A stretch of DNA of 64,000 nt from Alphaproteobacteria bacterium. GTDB taxonomy: Bacteria > Pseudomonadota > Alphaproteobacteria > Rickettsiales > UBA1997. The stretch is from the NCBI GenBank assembly GCA_021151765.1, contig JAGKWR010000008.1, positions 1 through 64,000 on the forward strand. Direction: 5' to 3'. Of this stretch, positions 52,946-62,486 are shown one piece after another. Numbering within the stretch: the stretch's first letter is position 1; every line of letters begins with the position of its first letter. The notes below the pieces were generated by a model, which searched no databases, was not told where the DNA came from, and saw only the letters and a list, made by a program, of their open reading frames with translations. Made by a program: the position numbers and the translations under genes.

Positions 52946-53033
52946 TTGATTTGAATTTATCGTCACTCCAAAGTGAAGAAGTTTTGAAACCGCATCCAGC
53001 AAGCCTTCTCAAGGTTTATCAATTAAGCAATTT

Positions 53034-53750
53034 ATGTCAGTCGCAATCTTAATCGCAACAAGTTTTTCACTTGGTTTTTTTGTTGAAAGTATCATTGGAA
53101 CAGGTGGTGGCTTGATCGCATACGCTATCCTTGGTTTTTTCATGAACGTCAAAGACATGATTTTATCAGGATTATACATCGGAACTTGCTCAAGCGCTTA
53201 TATTACCTACACCGATCACAAAGCATTTAACAAAAAAATATTCCTTTCAATTTTTCCGATTTGTTTGTTAGGAACAATTCTCGGCGTAATCATTTTCAGC
53301 AAATTAGATCCACGTATTTTATCACTAATTTTAGGAATATTGCTGATTCTGATCGCTTTGCGTTCTATATTTTTTGCTAACAAAACTTTACCAAAATTTT
53401 TCCGTAATAAATTGCTTTTCGTTGGCGGCATTTCTCACGGTGCTTTCGGTATTGGCGGACCTTTTGTTATCAGCGCTATTCAGAATGAATTTAAAAATAA
53501 ATCTGAGTTGCGCACTACAATGGCGGTTTATTTCGCAACTTTTAATATTGTCCGCGTCATTCAACTAGTAATTCAAGGACAAATCAGCGTTGATTTTGTC
53601 AAAGAAATTTGGTGGGTAATTATTCCGGTTTTTGTTGCAATCAAACTTGGTCACAAAGTTCATTTGAAAATTAGCGAAGAATTTTTGCGCAAATCTATTT
53701 TGTACATCACAATTGGTGCTGGAGTAAAATTCTTAATGAAAGCTTTTTAA
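53034..53750 (+). CDS. TauE/SafE family sulfite/organosulfonate exporter
   Basis: A 238-residue, about eight-helix membrane protein. Both family repeats are recognisable: FFVESIIGTGGGLIAYAIL at the start and FVGGISHGAFGIGGPFVIS in the second half, each with a glycine-rich turn. TauE/SafE proteins move sulfite, sulfoacetate or related anions; the substrate here is not shown. It is divergent from the barrel gene and precedes a small secreted protein and a SulP transporter. Confidence 0.88.
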   Translation: MSVAILIATSFSLGFFVESIIGTGGGLIAYAILGFFMNVKDMILSGLYIGTCSSAYITYTDHKAFNKKIFLSIFPICLLGTILGVIIFSKLDPRILSLILGILLILIALRSIFFANKTLPKFFRNKLLFVGGISHGAFGIGGPFVISAIQNEFKNKSELRTTMAVYFATFNIVRVIQLVIQGQISVDFVKEIWWVIIPVFVAIKLGHKVHLKISEEFLRKSILYITIGAGVKFLMKAF

Positions 53751-53793
53751 TCACTTCATTTATTTCTTCCAAAAGCGAATTCCAAACTACTAA

Positions 53794-54072
53794 ATGCATT
53801 ACTTTAGAAAAATAATTTTTACACTAATCGCCATTACTCTACTTTTTGGATCAAGTTCTACAAATTCGACAAATATTGACGAGAACTCTGAAATATTCAG
53901 TCTTTTCCAAGATATTGAAGAAGATGATAGCGAAATTAAAAATATTAAATTCGTTGAAAATTTACAAAGTGAACTAGAAATAATACAGCTTACTTTTACT
54001 TTTGAAAATCATGACTCTCCCAAACTTGATCAAAATTTCAGCTCCGTTTTGAGTTCACCTCCCAATTGCTAA
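53794..54072 (+). CDS. Small secreted protein of unknown function
   Basis: A 92-residue protein with a clear signal peptide (about 1-25; IIFTLIAITLLFGSSS) and an acidic mature part (FQDIEEDDSEIKNIKF). A single Cys is the last residue. I recognise no family. It lies 43 bases after the TauE gene and 57 bases before the SulP-carbonic anhydrase gene, so all three may share a transcript. Confidence 0.55.
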   Translation: MHYFRKIIFTLIAITLLFGSSSTNSTNIDENSEIFSLFQDIEEDDSEIKNIKFVENLQSELEIIQLTFTFENHDSPKLDQNFSSVLSSPPNC

Positions 54073-54129
54073 AGAACATAATAAAATCAACACCACCAAC
54101 GTGAAATTTATCAATACAATCTCATAAAA

Positions 54130-56049
54130 ATGAAAAAAATTCTTCTCGATATTCGTCAAAACTTACCAGCGAGTTTGGTAGTATTTTTGGTCGCTTTACC
54201 ACTGTGCCTTGGTATTGCTCTTGCTTCTGGCGCACCTCTTTTTTCCGGTATTATTTCCGGCATTGTTGGCGGTATTATTGTCGGTGCTTTAAGCAAGTCT
54301 TCTCTTGGAGTTTCAGGTCCTGCAGCAGGATTATCCGTTGTAGTTTTAGGCTATATTGCCTCACTGAATAATTCTTGGGAAACTTTTTTATTATCAGTAG
54401 TTGTCGCTGGCGTAATTCAAGTTTTAGCAGGCACTTTAAGACTTGGACAAATCGCTAATTACTTTCCAACTTCTGTAATTAAAGGAATGTTAACCGGCAT
54501 CGGTTTAATTATTATCCTCAAACAAATTCCGCATGCGATTGGCTACAATGCTGAGTTCAAAGATGATTTTGATTTCGACAAATTAGACGGACAAAATACT
54601 TATTCTGAATTATCACACATGCTCAATCACATCACTCCAAACGCCATTATTATCGCCGCTGTTTCGATGTTGGTAATTTTGTTGTGGGATGAGTTTTTAT
54701 CTAAGAAACATAAATCTTTAAAAGCAGTTCCTGGTGCCTTAATCGCAGTTATTGTTGGGGTTATTTTTTCTAATATTTTGCAACTTGCTCCTAATCAAAT
54801 CGTACAAATTCCTGTGGCAACTGGCTTTGGCGACTTCATCGCGATGTTTACTATGCCAGATTTTAGCCAGATTTTGAATCCTAAAATTTACATTATTGGT
54901 TTGGCAATTGCTGTAATTGCCAGCTTAGAAACTTTGCTTTGCTCTGATGCAACTGACAAACTTGATCCGCTGAAACGCAACACTCCTCCAAATCGTGAAC
55001 TTGTAGCACAAGGTGCTGGTAATATTATTTGCGGATTGATTGGTGGCTTACCTCTAACGCAAGTTGTAGTGCGCAGCAGTGCTAATATTGACTTCGGTGC
55101 AAAAAACAAAACATCAACTATTTTGCACGGCTTCTTTTTATTGATCTCAGCAATTACGATTCCCACTTTATTGAACATGATCCCACTGGCAACCTTAGCC
55201 TGTGTTTTATTGGTTGTGGGTTACAAATTAGCCAAACCAGAAATTTTCAAAAAAATGTATAAACTAGGTAACGAAAATTTCTTACCTTTCGTTGTTACAG
55301 TTTTAGGAATGTTAGCTTTTGATCTATTGAAAGGTGTTGGTTTAGGCATGGCCGTTGCAACTTACTTCATTTTACGTAACAACCAAAAAAACAAAGCTAC
55401 TAACCGCTCTTCCGGTGATTATGAATCAATTTCAGCTTTAACTCGCGAAGTTCGTGATTCGATCACACCGCAAGAAGCAATTCAAATGTTGAAAGACGGC
55501 AACAAACGCTTCGTTAATAATCTCAACCTAAACCGCAATTTACTGAAACAAATTAACCAAACTTCAGATGAGCAACATCCTTTTGCCTTTATCTTGAGTT
55601 GTATTGATTCGCGCACTTCTGCAGAGTTAATTTTCGATCAAGGATTGGGCGACGTTTTCAGCTGTCGTATTGCTGGCAATGTCTTAAATGACGATATTTT
55701 GGGAAGCATGGAATTTGCCTGCGAAGTTTCTGGCGCTAAGTTGATTATGGTTTTAGGTCACACTGGTTGTGGTGCCATCAAAGGGGCTTGCGCTAATGTT
55801 GAGATGGGTAAATTGACTGGTCTTTTGAAAAAAATTCGTCCAGCTGTTAAAGCCGCGAAACTAGAAATGACTCAGTTTGACTCTAGAAATCATGATTTGA
55901 CCGAACACGTTGCAGCAATCAACACCAAAGAAGTGACAAAACAAATCACCAAAGAAAGCAAAATTATTCGCGACCTTCACGCTCAAGGTAAAATCGCCAT
56001 AATTTGCGGAATGTATGATGTTTCAACTGGCGTTGTAGACTTTTATTAA
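54130..56049 (+). CDS. SulP anion transporter fused to beta-carbonic anhydrase
   Basis: A 639-residue fusion. Residues 1-420 are a SulP/SLC26-type transporter with about 10-12 membrane segments (LPASLVVFLVALPLCLGIAL; SKSSLGVSGPAAGLSVVVLG; GGLPLTQVVVRSSANIDFGA). The usual C-terminal STAS domain is missing. In its place, from about 440, is a beta-class carbonic anhydrase with the zinc ligands Cys491, His544 and Cys547 (SCIDSRTS; GHTGCGAIKG) and the Asp493/Arg495 pair. Such fusions are known and are thought to couple bicarbonate uptake with hydration of CO2. It probably supplies bicarbonate for carboxylation reactions; the ion was not shown. Confidence 0.93.
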   Translation: MKKILLDIRQNLPASLVVFLVALPLCLGIALASGAPLFSGIISGIVGGIIVGALSKSSLGVSGPAAGLSVVVLGYIASLNNSWETFLLSVVVAGVIQVLAGTLRLGQIANYFPTSVIKGMLTGIGLIIILKQIPHAIGYNAEFKDDFDFDKLDGQNTYSELSHMLNHITPNAIIIAAVSMLVILLWDEFLSKKHKSLKAVPGALIAVIVGVIFSNILQLAPNQIVQIPVATGFGDFIAMFTMPDFSQILNPKIYIIGLAIAVIASLETLLCSDATDKLDPLKRNTPPNRELVAQGAGNIICGLIGGLPLTQVVVRSSANIDFGAKNKTSTILHGFFLLISAITIPTLLNMIPLATLACVLLVVGYKLAKPEIFKKMYKLGNENFLPFVVTVLGMLAFDLLKGVGLGMAVATYFILRNNQKNKATNRSSGDYESISALTREVRDSITPQEAIQMLKDGNKRFVNNLNLNRNLLKQINQTSDEQHPFAFILSCIDSRTSAELIFDQGLGDVFSCRIAGNVLNDDILGSMEFACEVSGAKLIMVLGHTGCGAIKGACANVEMGKLTGLLKKIRPAVKAAKLEMTQFDSRNHDLTEHVAAINTKEVTKQITKESKIIRDLHAQGKIAIICGMYDVSTGVVDFY

Positions 56050-56065
56050 AGTTTAAGGATTCGCT

Positions 56066-56099
56066 TTCTTGTTATTCTGAAGGCTCGGAATAACAAGAA
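56066..56099 (+). terminator. Hairpin after the SulP-carbonic anhydrase gene
   Basis: Perfect 12-bp stem TTCTTGTTATTC/GAATAACAAGAA with a 10-base loop, 16 bases after the stop. No T-run follows on the plus strand, so intrinsic termination is doubtful; it may be a 3'-protecting structure. Confidence 0.5.
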
Positions 56100-56190
56100 G
56101 CTATTCCCAACATCACTCATTGACAAGTTTGATCGCACCAATATTTTGAGCGCCCCTTCCTTACAAGTTTTTCAATAAATTTAAAAACAA

Positions 56191-57210
56191 ATGAAAGTTT
56201 ATTACGATCGCGATGCTGATTTGAGCATCATTCAAAACAAAAAAGTTGCCGTTATCGGTTACGGTTCTCAAGCTCACGCACACGCGCAAAACCTTAGAGA
56301 TTCTGGTGTTAAAGAAGTTAAAATTGCACTTCGCGAAGGTTCAGCTTCAATTGCTAAAGCACAAAATGCTGGCTTCGAAGTTCTTACAAACAAAGAAGCT
56401 GCTGCTTGGGCTGATTTAGTTATGGTTCTTACTCCAGACGAATTACAAGCTGAAATTTACGCATCTGACTTACACGCTAATTTGAAACAAGGCGCTACTT
56501 TAGCCTTCGCTCATGGTTTGAACGTTCACTTCAAATTGATCAATCCAAGAGAAGATCTTGACGTTGTTATGATCGCGCCAAAAGGCCCAGGACACACAGT
56601 TCGTGGTGAATACGCAAAAGGCGGCGGCGTTCCTTGTTTAGTTGCGGTTGCTCAAGATAAATCTGGTAAAGCTTTGCAAACTGCACTTTCTTACGCTTCT
56701 GGCGTTGGCGGCGGCCGTTCTGGCATTATCGAGACTAACTTCAAAGAAGAATGTGAAACGGACCTTTTCGGTGAACAAGCAGTTCTTTGCGGCGGTGTTA
56801 CTGCCTTGATCCAGGCTGGTTTCGAAACTTTGACTGAAGCTGGTTACGCTCCTGAAATGGCTTATTTCGAATGTTTACACGAAATGAAATTGATTGTTGA
56901 TTTGTTGTATGAAGGCGGAATTGCTAACATGCGTTACTCAATTTCAAACACAGCAGAATACGGCGACTTAACTCGCGGCCCACGTGTTGTGACTTCTGAA
57001 ACCAAAAAAGAAATGAAGAAAATTTTGGAAGAAATCCAATCTGGCAAATTCGTTGAAGAATTCATGAACGAAAACAAAACCGGCAAGAAAAACTTCGACG
57101 CCCTTCGCGAAAAAGGTCGTTCTCACCCAATCGAAGCTACCGGCGAAAAACTCCGCGCCATGATGCCATGGATCGCAAAAAACAAGCTGGTTAACAAATC
57201 AGCTAACTAA
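56191..57210 (+). CDS. ilvC: Ketol-acid reductoisomerase (NADP+), class I
   Basis: Isomerises and reduces acetohydroxy acids in valine, leucine and isoleucine synthesis. The 339 residues show VAVIGYGSQAHAHAQNLRDSG (in parts: NADPH site), MIAPKGPGHTVRGEY, and the metal-binding DLFGEQAVLCGG and ECLHEMKLIVDLLYEGG. Length is that of the short, class I enzyme. ilvB, ilvH and ilvD are not in the window. It has its own strong terminator. Confidence 0.97.
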   Translation: MKVYYDRDADLSIIQNKKVAVIGYGSQAHAHAQNLRDSGVKEVKIALREGSASIAKAQNAGFEVLTNKEAAAWADLVMVLTPDELQAEIYASDLHANLKQGATLAFAHGLNVHFKLINPREDLDVVMIAPKGPGHTVRGEYAKGGGVPCLVAVAQDKSGKALQTALSYASGVGGGRSGIIETNFKEECETDLFGEQAVLCGGVTALIQAGFETLTEAGYAPEMAYFECLHEMKLIVDLLYEGGIANMRYSISNTAEYGDLTRGPRVVTSETKKEMKKILEEIQSGKFVEEFMNENKTGKKNFDALREKGRSHPIEATGEKLRAMMPWIAKNKLVNKSAN

Positions 57211-57214
57211 GAAT

Positions 57215-57248
57215 AAAAAAGGCTCATCAATTGATGGGCCTTTTTTTT
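57215..57248 (+). terminator. Rho-independent terminator of ilvC
   Basis: Hairpin around AAGGCTCATC/GATGGGCCTT (one G-U pair) followed by a run of eight T, starting four bases after the ilvC stop. This is the clearest plus-strand terminator in the window. Confidence 0.93.
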
Positions 57249-57336
57249 GCGCGTCTTTTGTCGCTTAAAAAGATGCAGCAACTAAGTAAAACTAATTTCG
57301 CAGCGCACTGCAAATGCAATAAACCAAATTGGAATT

Positions 57337-58227
57337 ATGAATTATAATTTGCGCGATCTCGCAACTTTTGAAACTGTAGCCAAGTTAAAAAGTTTTAACA
57401 AAGCAGCAAAATCTTTAGATGTTTCCAAAGCAGTTATCAGCACCAGAATTTCCAATCTTGAAAAAACTCTCGGCCTAACTCTTTTTGCCCGCACAACTCG
57501 CGACGTTAATCTTACGACCGAAGGCACAACATTTTTGCGTTATTGCGCCGAAATTTTAAAAAATACTCAAAGCCTTGACGACTTCATAGCCTTTCACAAC
57601 AACCTCTACGGAACTTTACGAATTGCGATTCCGCCATATTTTAGCAGAAATCACATCGTACCTTATTTGGAAGAATTTTTAGCAAAATATCCACATATCG
57701 AACTTGATATAACTTTAACTGAAAATCCTCTCAATATCATCAAAGAGTGCTACGATCTACAAATTCGTAATCAAGTTTTGGAAGAAGAAGATTTATACTC
57801 TTCCAAAATTGCTACTAATAAAAAAGTTTTATGCGCCAGTCCAGAATATCTTAAAAAACATGGAACACCAAAACATCCGCGCGATTTGCTTACGCATAAC
57901 TGCCTAATCTTTGGTGAAAACCAAGTTTGGCGTTTTCAAAACAAAAGCACCAAAATGATGACTAACCTACACGATATGTCCGGCAATATTCGCTGCGATA
58001 ATGGTGAAATTATTAAAGAATTAGTTCTGTGCGGATTGGGGATTACTTTGAAATCTGTGCGCGATATTGAGGAAGATCTGTTACAAAATAATTTAGTCGC
58101 ACTACTTCCCGACTATGAAATTATCCACAATACTGAGTTTTACGCAGTTTATCCAAAAGTTCGTTATTTATCGCCAAAGATCAAAGCGTTCATAGATTTC
58201 TTTCAAGATAAACTGCGCAATCTCTAG
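57337..58227 (+). CDS. LysR-family transcriptional regulator
   Basis: A 296-residue LysR regulator. The N-terminal winged helix-turn-helix (about 1-60) reads FETVAKLKSFNKAAKSLDVSKAVISTRISNLEK in order, and LFARTTRDVNLTTEG follows. The rest is the effector-binding domain (about 88-290). It belongs to the large subgroup with LRIAIPPYFSRNHI-type text at the start of this domain. The target is unknown. It lies on the same strand after ilvC but beyond a strong terminator, and converges with the DAO-like gene three bases away. Confidence 0.92.
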   Translation: MNYNLRDLATFETVAKLKSFNKAAKSLDVSKAVISTRISNLEKTLGLTLFARTTRDVNLTTEGTTFLRYCAEILKNTQSLDDFIAFHNNLYGTLRIAIPPYFSRNHIVPYLEEFLAKYPHIELDITLTENPLNIIKECYDLQIRNQVLEEEDLYSSKIATNKKVLCASPEYLKKHGTPKHPRDLLTHNCLIFGENQVWRFQNKSTKMMTNLHDMSGNIRCDNGEIIKELVLCGLGITLKSVRDIEEDLLQNNLVALLPDYEIIHNTEFYAVYPKVRYLSPKIKAFIDFFQDKLRNL

Positions 58228-58229
58228 AA

Positions 58230-60353
58230 TTATTTATCTAACACCGCTTGCTTTTTCTTTCCTTGTAACTGAGAAGCTGTGTGACCAGTAATTATCGAAC
58301 TTAAAACTGCATTTGGAATTTCTGTCTCATCAACATTTAAGTCAAAAATAGTCTTTTCAAAATAACCTATTTCTTTTCCTAAACGCTGCGTTGAATCAGA
58401 TAAAAAAGCTGTTTCGCTTCTAAAATCACTGATAATTTTTGTGATCTCGTGACCTAAATTATCTCCTTGAGCAGTTTTAAATTTTGAAAAATAGCTCACC
58501 ACTTCTTCTTCAAATCCAAGTTCCGCTAATGCAATTACAGCTTCAGCAAACCTTTTGGTATTGCCAGTTCCACCTTTACCGTAACTTACTAAGAATCCTT
58601 CTGCTAATTTTTCAAAACTAGTAGCGTTGATAGCATTAATTGAACGCGGACAGCCGTAACTTCTAACAATTCCGACTAACGGCGAAGAATTTTCATCGCT
58701 AAAAATACGCACAGTATTGGCAATATTATTCAAAAAATAATTAGGATTATAAGCTTCTGACCCAGTGTTTCCACCACCTGTAACTCGCAATATAACGTGT
58801 GAATCACTTTTTGCGAGCATGGTCCAGTGGCTATTAGTAACTGCTAATTGACCAGTGTTGCCATAGCGGTTAATGAAATTATTTATTGTGCTGTTACGTT
58901 CTAAAATTACGTTGCTCGAGACACCTGTAGCTGTAGTTGTTGGGCTCGAAATCGCCGGAGCAGCGCTGTCTTCAATTTGCAAATTTACCATATAACCACC
59001 GCTGAAATGAACATGATCAGCACTTATGAATTTCTGCTCATCATTATCTTGCACCAAAACTCCGGCAATTCTGACCTGATCATCATCAACTTTTTTAACA
59101 AAAATCTTTGTCACCATTGCCGGCTCAAGCCATTCATTTCCCATTTCTTTTACAACATGACCAGCTTCAACATGATATTGCGGTACAACATTGCCGTCTC
59201 CCGGATAGGAGAAAGCACCAAAAATTTGATTATTTTTACCAAATAGTTTCTCTATCTCCTCACGACTTAACTCGACTGAAGCAATCCCTATTTCACTTAA
59301 AATTTTGTTTTCGGTTTTAGTTTCTTCTACTTCTTTTTTGCTCAAAGCAACGTGAATTGAAGATGAATCTAAATTATCTCGTTTATTGCCTTCAATGATA
59401 CTGAATTTACGGCCTAAAGTTTCACTCAAAACATCTTGCAAAGCATACATTATTTCCGCAGAAACTACAGATTCTAGACGATTCAAATCGTGCTGATCTG
59501 GTTTTTTTAAGAAATTTTTAACAATTTTTTGTTTCAACCAATTAGCCTCATTACCGAGATAAATTCCTAATTTCTCTGCATCTAGAGTGAATTTAACGTG
59601 AATTTTACGATAATCAGGATTTTCAACCGCATCTTCGGCTTCACCAGTTTTATTGACAATTCCAATAACACCACGCGCTAACATAATAGCCAACAAAGCG
59701 TGTCCAGTCATTGAATCATCAGCATTCAAAGCATTGCCGTGTCTGGCGTGAACTTGCAAAGCAGAATTAACTAAATTGCTATACCAATGACCTGCTCCAA
59801 CATAAACAACGTCAGTTTTTTCAGCGATTTGAGGAATTGTGCTCGCCAATAAAGCTTGATCAACAGCTGCTGGACCGCCAACACAAATCATTTTCTTTTT
59901 TTCTGAACTTTGCTGCATTAATTGATCTTCAAATTCCGTCCCTTCAATTTTTGCTATCACAACATCAATTGAACCTTTTTCATCAGTTCTTGCACTTTTC
60001 GGCTCTGTAATAATTTTTTTTAAAGATTCTTTTGCTTCCTCACTAAATCCTTCTTTCTGAGCATGTTTACTGATAATTTCTTCAGCTAATTCGAAAGTTT
60101 TAACATCTTCCGTCAAAACAGTTTTGACGTCTTCTTTAAAATAAGAACTATCAAAGTGTTTATTGAGAAACTCGGTTACACTTGGAAGTTGATTTGGATT
60201 TGGGTTTTGCAGAGCCGATCTAAGAACAGAAGCAGCTTTTTGATTTTTTTGAGTATCTTGATAATGATCATTTATCGAAAAAATTCCCGCACTGGTTGTA
60301 ACGGGGAGCAAAGTTTTTCTGAAGTTTCTTAAAGCTGAGAAGGGTATTTTCAT
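58230..60353 (-). CDS. Divergent FAD-dependent oxidoreductase-like (DAO superfamily) protein
   Basis: About 707 residues. A long N-terminal part (about 1-165) has no family I recognise. Then VVYVGAGHWYSNLVNSALQ occupies the place of a Rossmann GxGxxG loop but lacks its glycines. The region GAFSYPGDGNVVPQYHVEAGHV, KIFVKKVDDDQVRIAGVLVQ and ADHVHFSGGYM resembles the D-amino-acid oxidase/DadA substrate domain (a strand, a product path and ADxVxxAxG). Near the end SYGKGGTGNTKRFAEA sits where DadA has the GHGTLGWT motif. The call is by pattern and remains tentative. The ATG at 60353 is preferred over one 36 bases upstream because it gives a simpler N-terminus. Confidence 0.45.
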   Translation of the reverse strand: MKIPFSALRNFRKTLLPVTTSAGIFSINDHYQDTQKNQKAASVLRSALQNPNPNQLPSVTEFLNKHFDSSYFKEDVKTVLTEDVKTFELAEEIISKHAQKEGFSEEAKESLKKIITEPKSARTDEKGSIDVVIAKIEGTEFEDQLMQQSSEKKKMICVGGPAAVDQALLASTIPQIAEKTDVVYVGAGHWYSNLVNSALQVHARHGNALNADDSMTGHALLAIMLARGVIGIVNKTGEAEDAVENPDYRKIHVKFTLDAEKLGIYLGNEANWLKQKIVKNFLKKPDQHDLNRLESVVSAEIMYALQDVLSETLGRKFSIIEGNKRDNLDSSSIHVALSKKEVEETKTENKILSEIGIASVELSREEIEKLFGKNNQIFGAFSYPGDGNVVPQYHVEAGHVVKEMGNEWLEPAMVTKIFVKKVDDDQVRIAGVLVQDNDEQKFISADHVHFSGGYMVNLQIEDSAAPAISSPTTTATGVSSNVILERNSTINNFINRYGNTGQLAVTNSHWTMLAKSDSHVILRVTGGGNTGSEAYNPNYFLNNIANTVRIFSDENSSPLVGIVRSYGCPRSINAINATSFEKLAEGFLVSYGKGGTGNTKRFAEAVIALAELGFEEEVVSYFSKFKTAQGDNLGHEITKIISDFRSETAFLSDSTQRLGKEIGYFEKTIFDLNVDETEIPNAVLSSIITGHTASQLQGKKKQAVLDK

Positions 60354-60650
60354 AGTTTGAATGTGATTTGATTTAAAACCACACATCAAAAATAAAACTT
60401 CTTAAACAAACTCATTGATTTTTTTTTACGAACAATAAGATCATTTTTTGATTTTCTTCATCAAAAAATCACTTTTTATACATAATATTTTTATCAAAAT
60501 ATCAGGCTAATTTCAAACAAATAAACTATTTAACAGATTATAAACATATTATTCTGTTTTTACAAACAATGTCACACGGCTTTACTTTACTTGACTTAGA
60601 CTGGTAGTAAAAATTACGATCTAAAACAATTTCAACAACTTCCATTTCTC
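60354..60650. other. 297-base divergent intergenic region
   Basis: AT-rich spacer between the minus-strand DAO-like gene and glmU. No small gene or RNA is recognised. It presumably carries promoters for both genes. Confidence 0.5.
60591..60620 (+). promoter_or_regulatory. Candidate glmU promoter
   Basis: TTGACT (60591-60596) and TACGAT (60615-60620) separated by 18 bases, about 30 bases before the glmU GTG. A moderate match to the sigma-70 consensus. Confidence 0.35.
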
Positions 60651-61997
60651 GTGTCGAACAATCTTTCAATTCTTATTCTTGCTGCTGGTAAAGGCACTCG
60701 CATGAAATCTGATTTACCTAAAGTGATGCATAAAATCACTAATCGCGAGATGCTCAATTTAGTGATTGATGAAGCCAAGCTTTTGCAGCCGAAAAATATC
60801 ACGATTGTGGTTTCAGAAGAAATGCAAAATTTCCAAGAAAAAATAATCAAAGAACATAGCGACATCAAAATTAATTTCGCTTTGCAGCGTGAACGTAAAG
60901 GCACGGCTCACGCGGTTTCAGTTGGACTTAAAAATCTTGCAGATCTTGGTGAAAAATTACTGATCCTTTATGGCGATACACCTCTAACTTCGCATTTAAC
61001 TTTGACGAAAATGATCGAAAAGTTAAACGACTTCGCTTTGTGTATTTTAGGTTTTGAGGAAGAAGCAGAAAACGCCTACGGTCGCTTAGTTGTTGATAGC
61101 AGCGGTCATTTGTTGAAAATTGTCGAATTTAAAGATGCTACTGACGAAGAGAAAAAAATTGCACTTTGCAATTCTGGCGTTGTAGCAGTTGATGGTAAAC
61201 AAATCAGAAATTTGTTGTTACAAGTAAAAAACAACAATGCCGCCTTAGAATTTTATTTAACTGACATCGTTGGCATTGCTGGTGAATTGGGGTTAAAACG
61301 CACTTTTTTGAAAACTCAAATTGAAGAAGTTTTAGGCGTCAATTCGCGTTTTGAATTGGCCAAATTGGAAAAAATTAAACAAGATCAGATTCGCAAAAAA
61401 ATGCTCGATGCCGGCGTAACAATGCCTGACCCCTCTTCTGTTTACTTTTCTTTCGACACCAAAATTGAAAATGACGTGATAATCCATCCACAAGTTTTCT
61501 TTGGACCGAAAGTTAAAATTGCTAAAAATGTTGAGGTAAAATCTTTCTCACACATTGAAGGCGCAACCATCGCTTCCAACGTTGCAATTGGCCCTTTCGC
61601 ACGCATTCGTCCGGGCACAGAAATTGCCGAAGAAGTTAAAATTGGCAACTTCGTTGAAGTAAAAAAATCACAACTCAAAAAAGGCGCCAAAGTAAGTCAT
61701 TTGAGTTATATCGGCGACAGTGAGATTGGCGAAGAAAGCAATATCGGCGCTGGCACAATCACTTGCAACTATGATGGCTACAGCAAATCAAAAACTATAA
61801 TTGGCAGAAATGTTTTTGTTGGTTCGAACACAGCTTTAGTTGCACCAGTTATGCTAAAAGATGGTGCAGTTATTGGCGCTGGAAGTGTAATTACTAAAGA
61901 CGTTGAAAAGGATGATTTAGCAATTGCGCGCTCAAAACAAACTAACTTGGTGCAAGGTGGTAAAAAATTTCACCAAACTAAATCGGAGAAAAAATAA
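60651..61997 (+). CDS. glmU: Bifunctional GlmU (GlcN-1-P acetyltransferase / GlcNAc-1-P uridyltransferase)
   Basis: Makes UDP-GlcNAc for peptidoglycan and lipid A. The 448 residues begin with the uridyltransferase domain (ILAAGKGTRMKSDLPKVMHKI, in parts; LILYGDTPL) and end in a left-handed beta-helix acetyltransferase (FARIRPGTEI; VGSNTALVAPV). Translation starts at GTG, as no ATG is available upstream of the invariant motif. The stop overlaps the next start by one base (TAATG). Confidence 0.96.
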   Translation: MSNNLSILILAAGKGTRMKSDLPKVMHKITNREMLNLVIDEAKLLQPKNITIVVSEEMQNFQEKIIKEHSDIKINFALQRERKGTAHAVSVGLKNLADLGEKLLILYGDTPLTSHLTLTKMIEKLNDFALCILGFEEEAENAYGRLVVDSSGHLLKIVEFKDATDEEKKIALCNSGVVAVDGKQIRNLLLQVKNNNAALEFYLTDIVGIAGELGLKRTFLKTQIEEVLGVNSRFELAKLEKIKQDQIRKKMLDAGVTMPDPSSVYFSFDTKIENDVIIHPQVFFGPKVKIAKNVEVKSFSHIEGATIASNVAIGPFARIRPGTEIAEEVKIGNFVEVKKSQLKKGAKVSHLSYIGDSEIGEESNIGAGTITCNYDGYSKSKTIIGRNVFVGSNTALVAPVMLKDGAVIGAGSVITKDVEKDDLAIARSKQTNLVQGGKKFHQTKSEKK

Positions 61998-62479
61998 TGA
62001 GACCACTCGCCTTAATCAGGATGACAACACTCATTTTACTTACGACCTCTCCAACTTTTGCTGCACAAAAAATTCAAGAAGTTAACTATTATGCTTCTTT
62101 TCGTGGCAATGAAACCAACGTGCGCGCAGGTCCGGGGCAAAATTATCCAGTAAAATTTACTTACAAAATTAAAGGCATCCCTGTTCGTGTCATCAGTGAA
62201 TATGATAATTGGAATGAAGTTGAAGATTACGAAAAACAAACTGGTTGGGTCAGTCAAAGTTTGTTGACGAAAAAGCGTACAGCAATGGTGCAAATCAACA
62301 CTCAATTCATCAACATGCACGCCAAGCCAAGCGAAAAATCACGTGTTCTTTTCCATTTAGAGAACTTTGTTATCGCTGATTTATTGGGCTGCAAAGATCA
62401 ATGGTGTAACATCAAAATTCACGGTAAAAAAGGCTGGGCCAAACGCGACTCTTTTTATGGAGTTGAAGACAGTGAATAG
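61997..62479 (+). CDS. Exported SH3-domain protein
   Basis: A 160-residue protein with a signal peptide (about 1-23) followed by two bacterial SH3 domains. The first is ASFRGNETNVRAGPGQNYPV; the second spans NMHAKPSEKSRVLFHLENF to the GWAKRDSFYG end. SH3b domains usually bind peptidoglycan peptides. It is coupled to glmU by a one-base overlap, which fits a cell-wall role. It converges with secF. Confidence 0.85.
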   Translation: MRPLALIRMTTLILLTTSPTFAAQKIQEVNYYASFRGNETNVRAGPGQNYPVKFTYKIKGIPVRVISEYDNWNEVEDYEKQTGWVSQSLLTKKRTAMVQINTQFINMHAKPSEKSRVLFHLENFVIADLLGCKDQWCNIKIHGKKGWAKRDSFYGVEDSE

Positions 62480-62486
62480 TTAAAAA

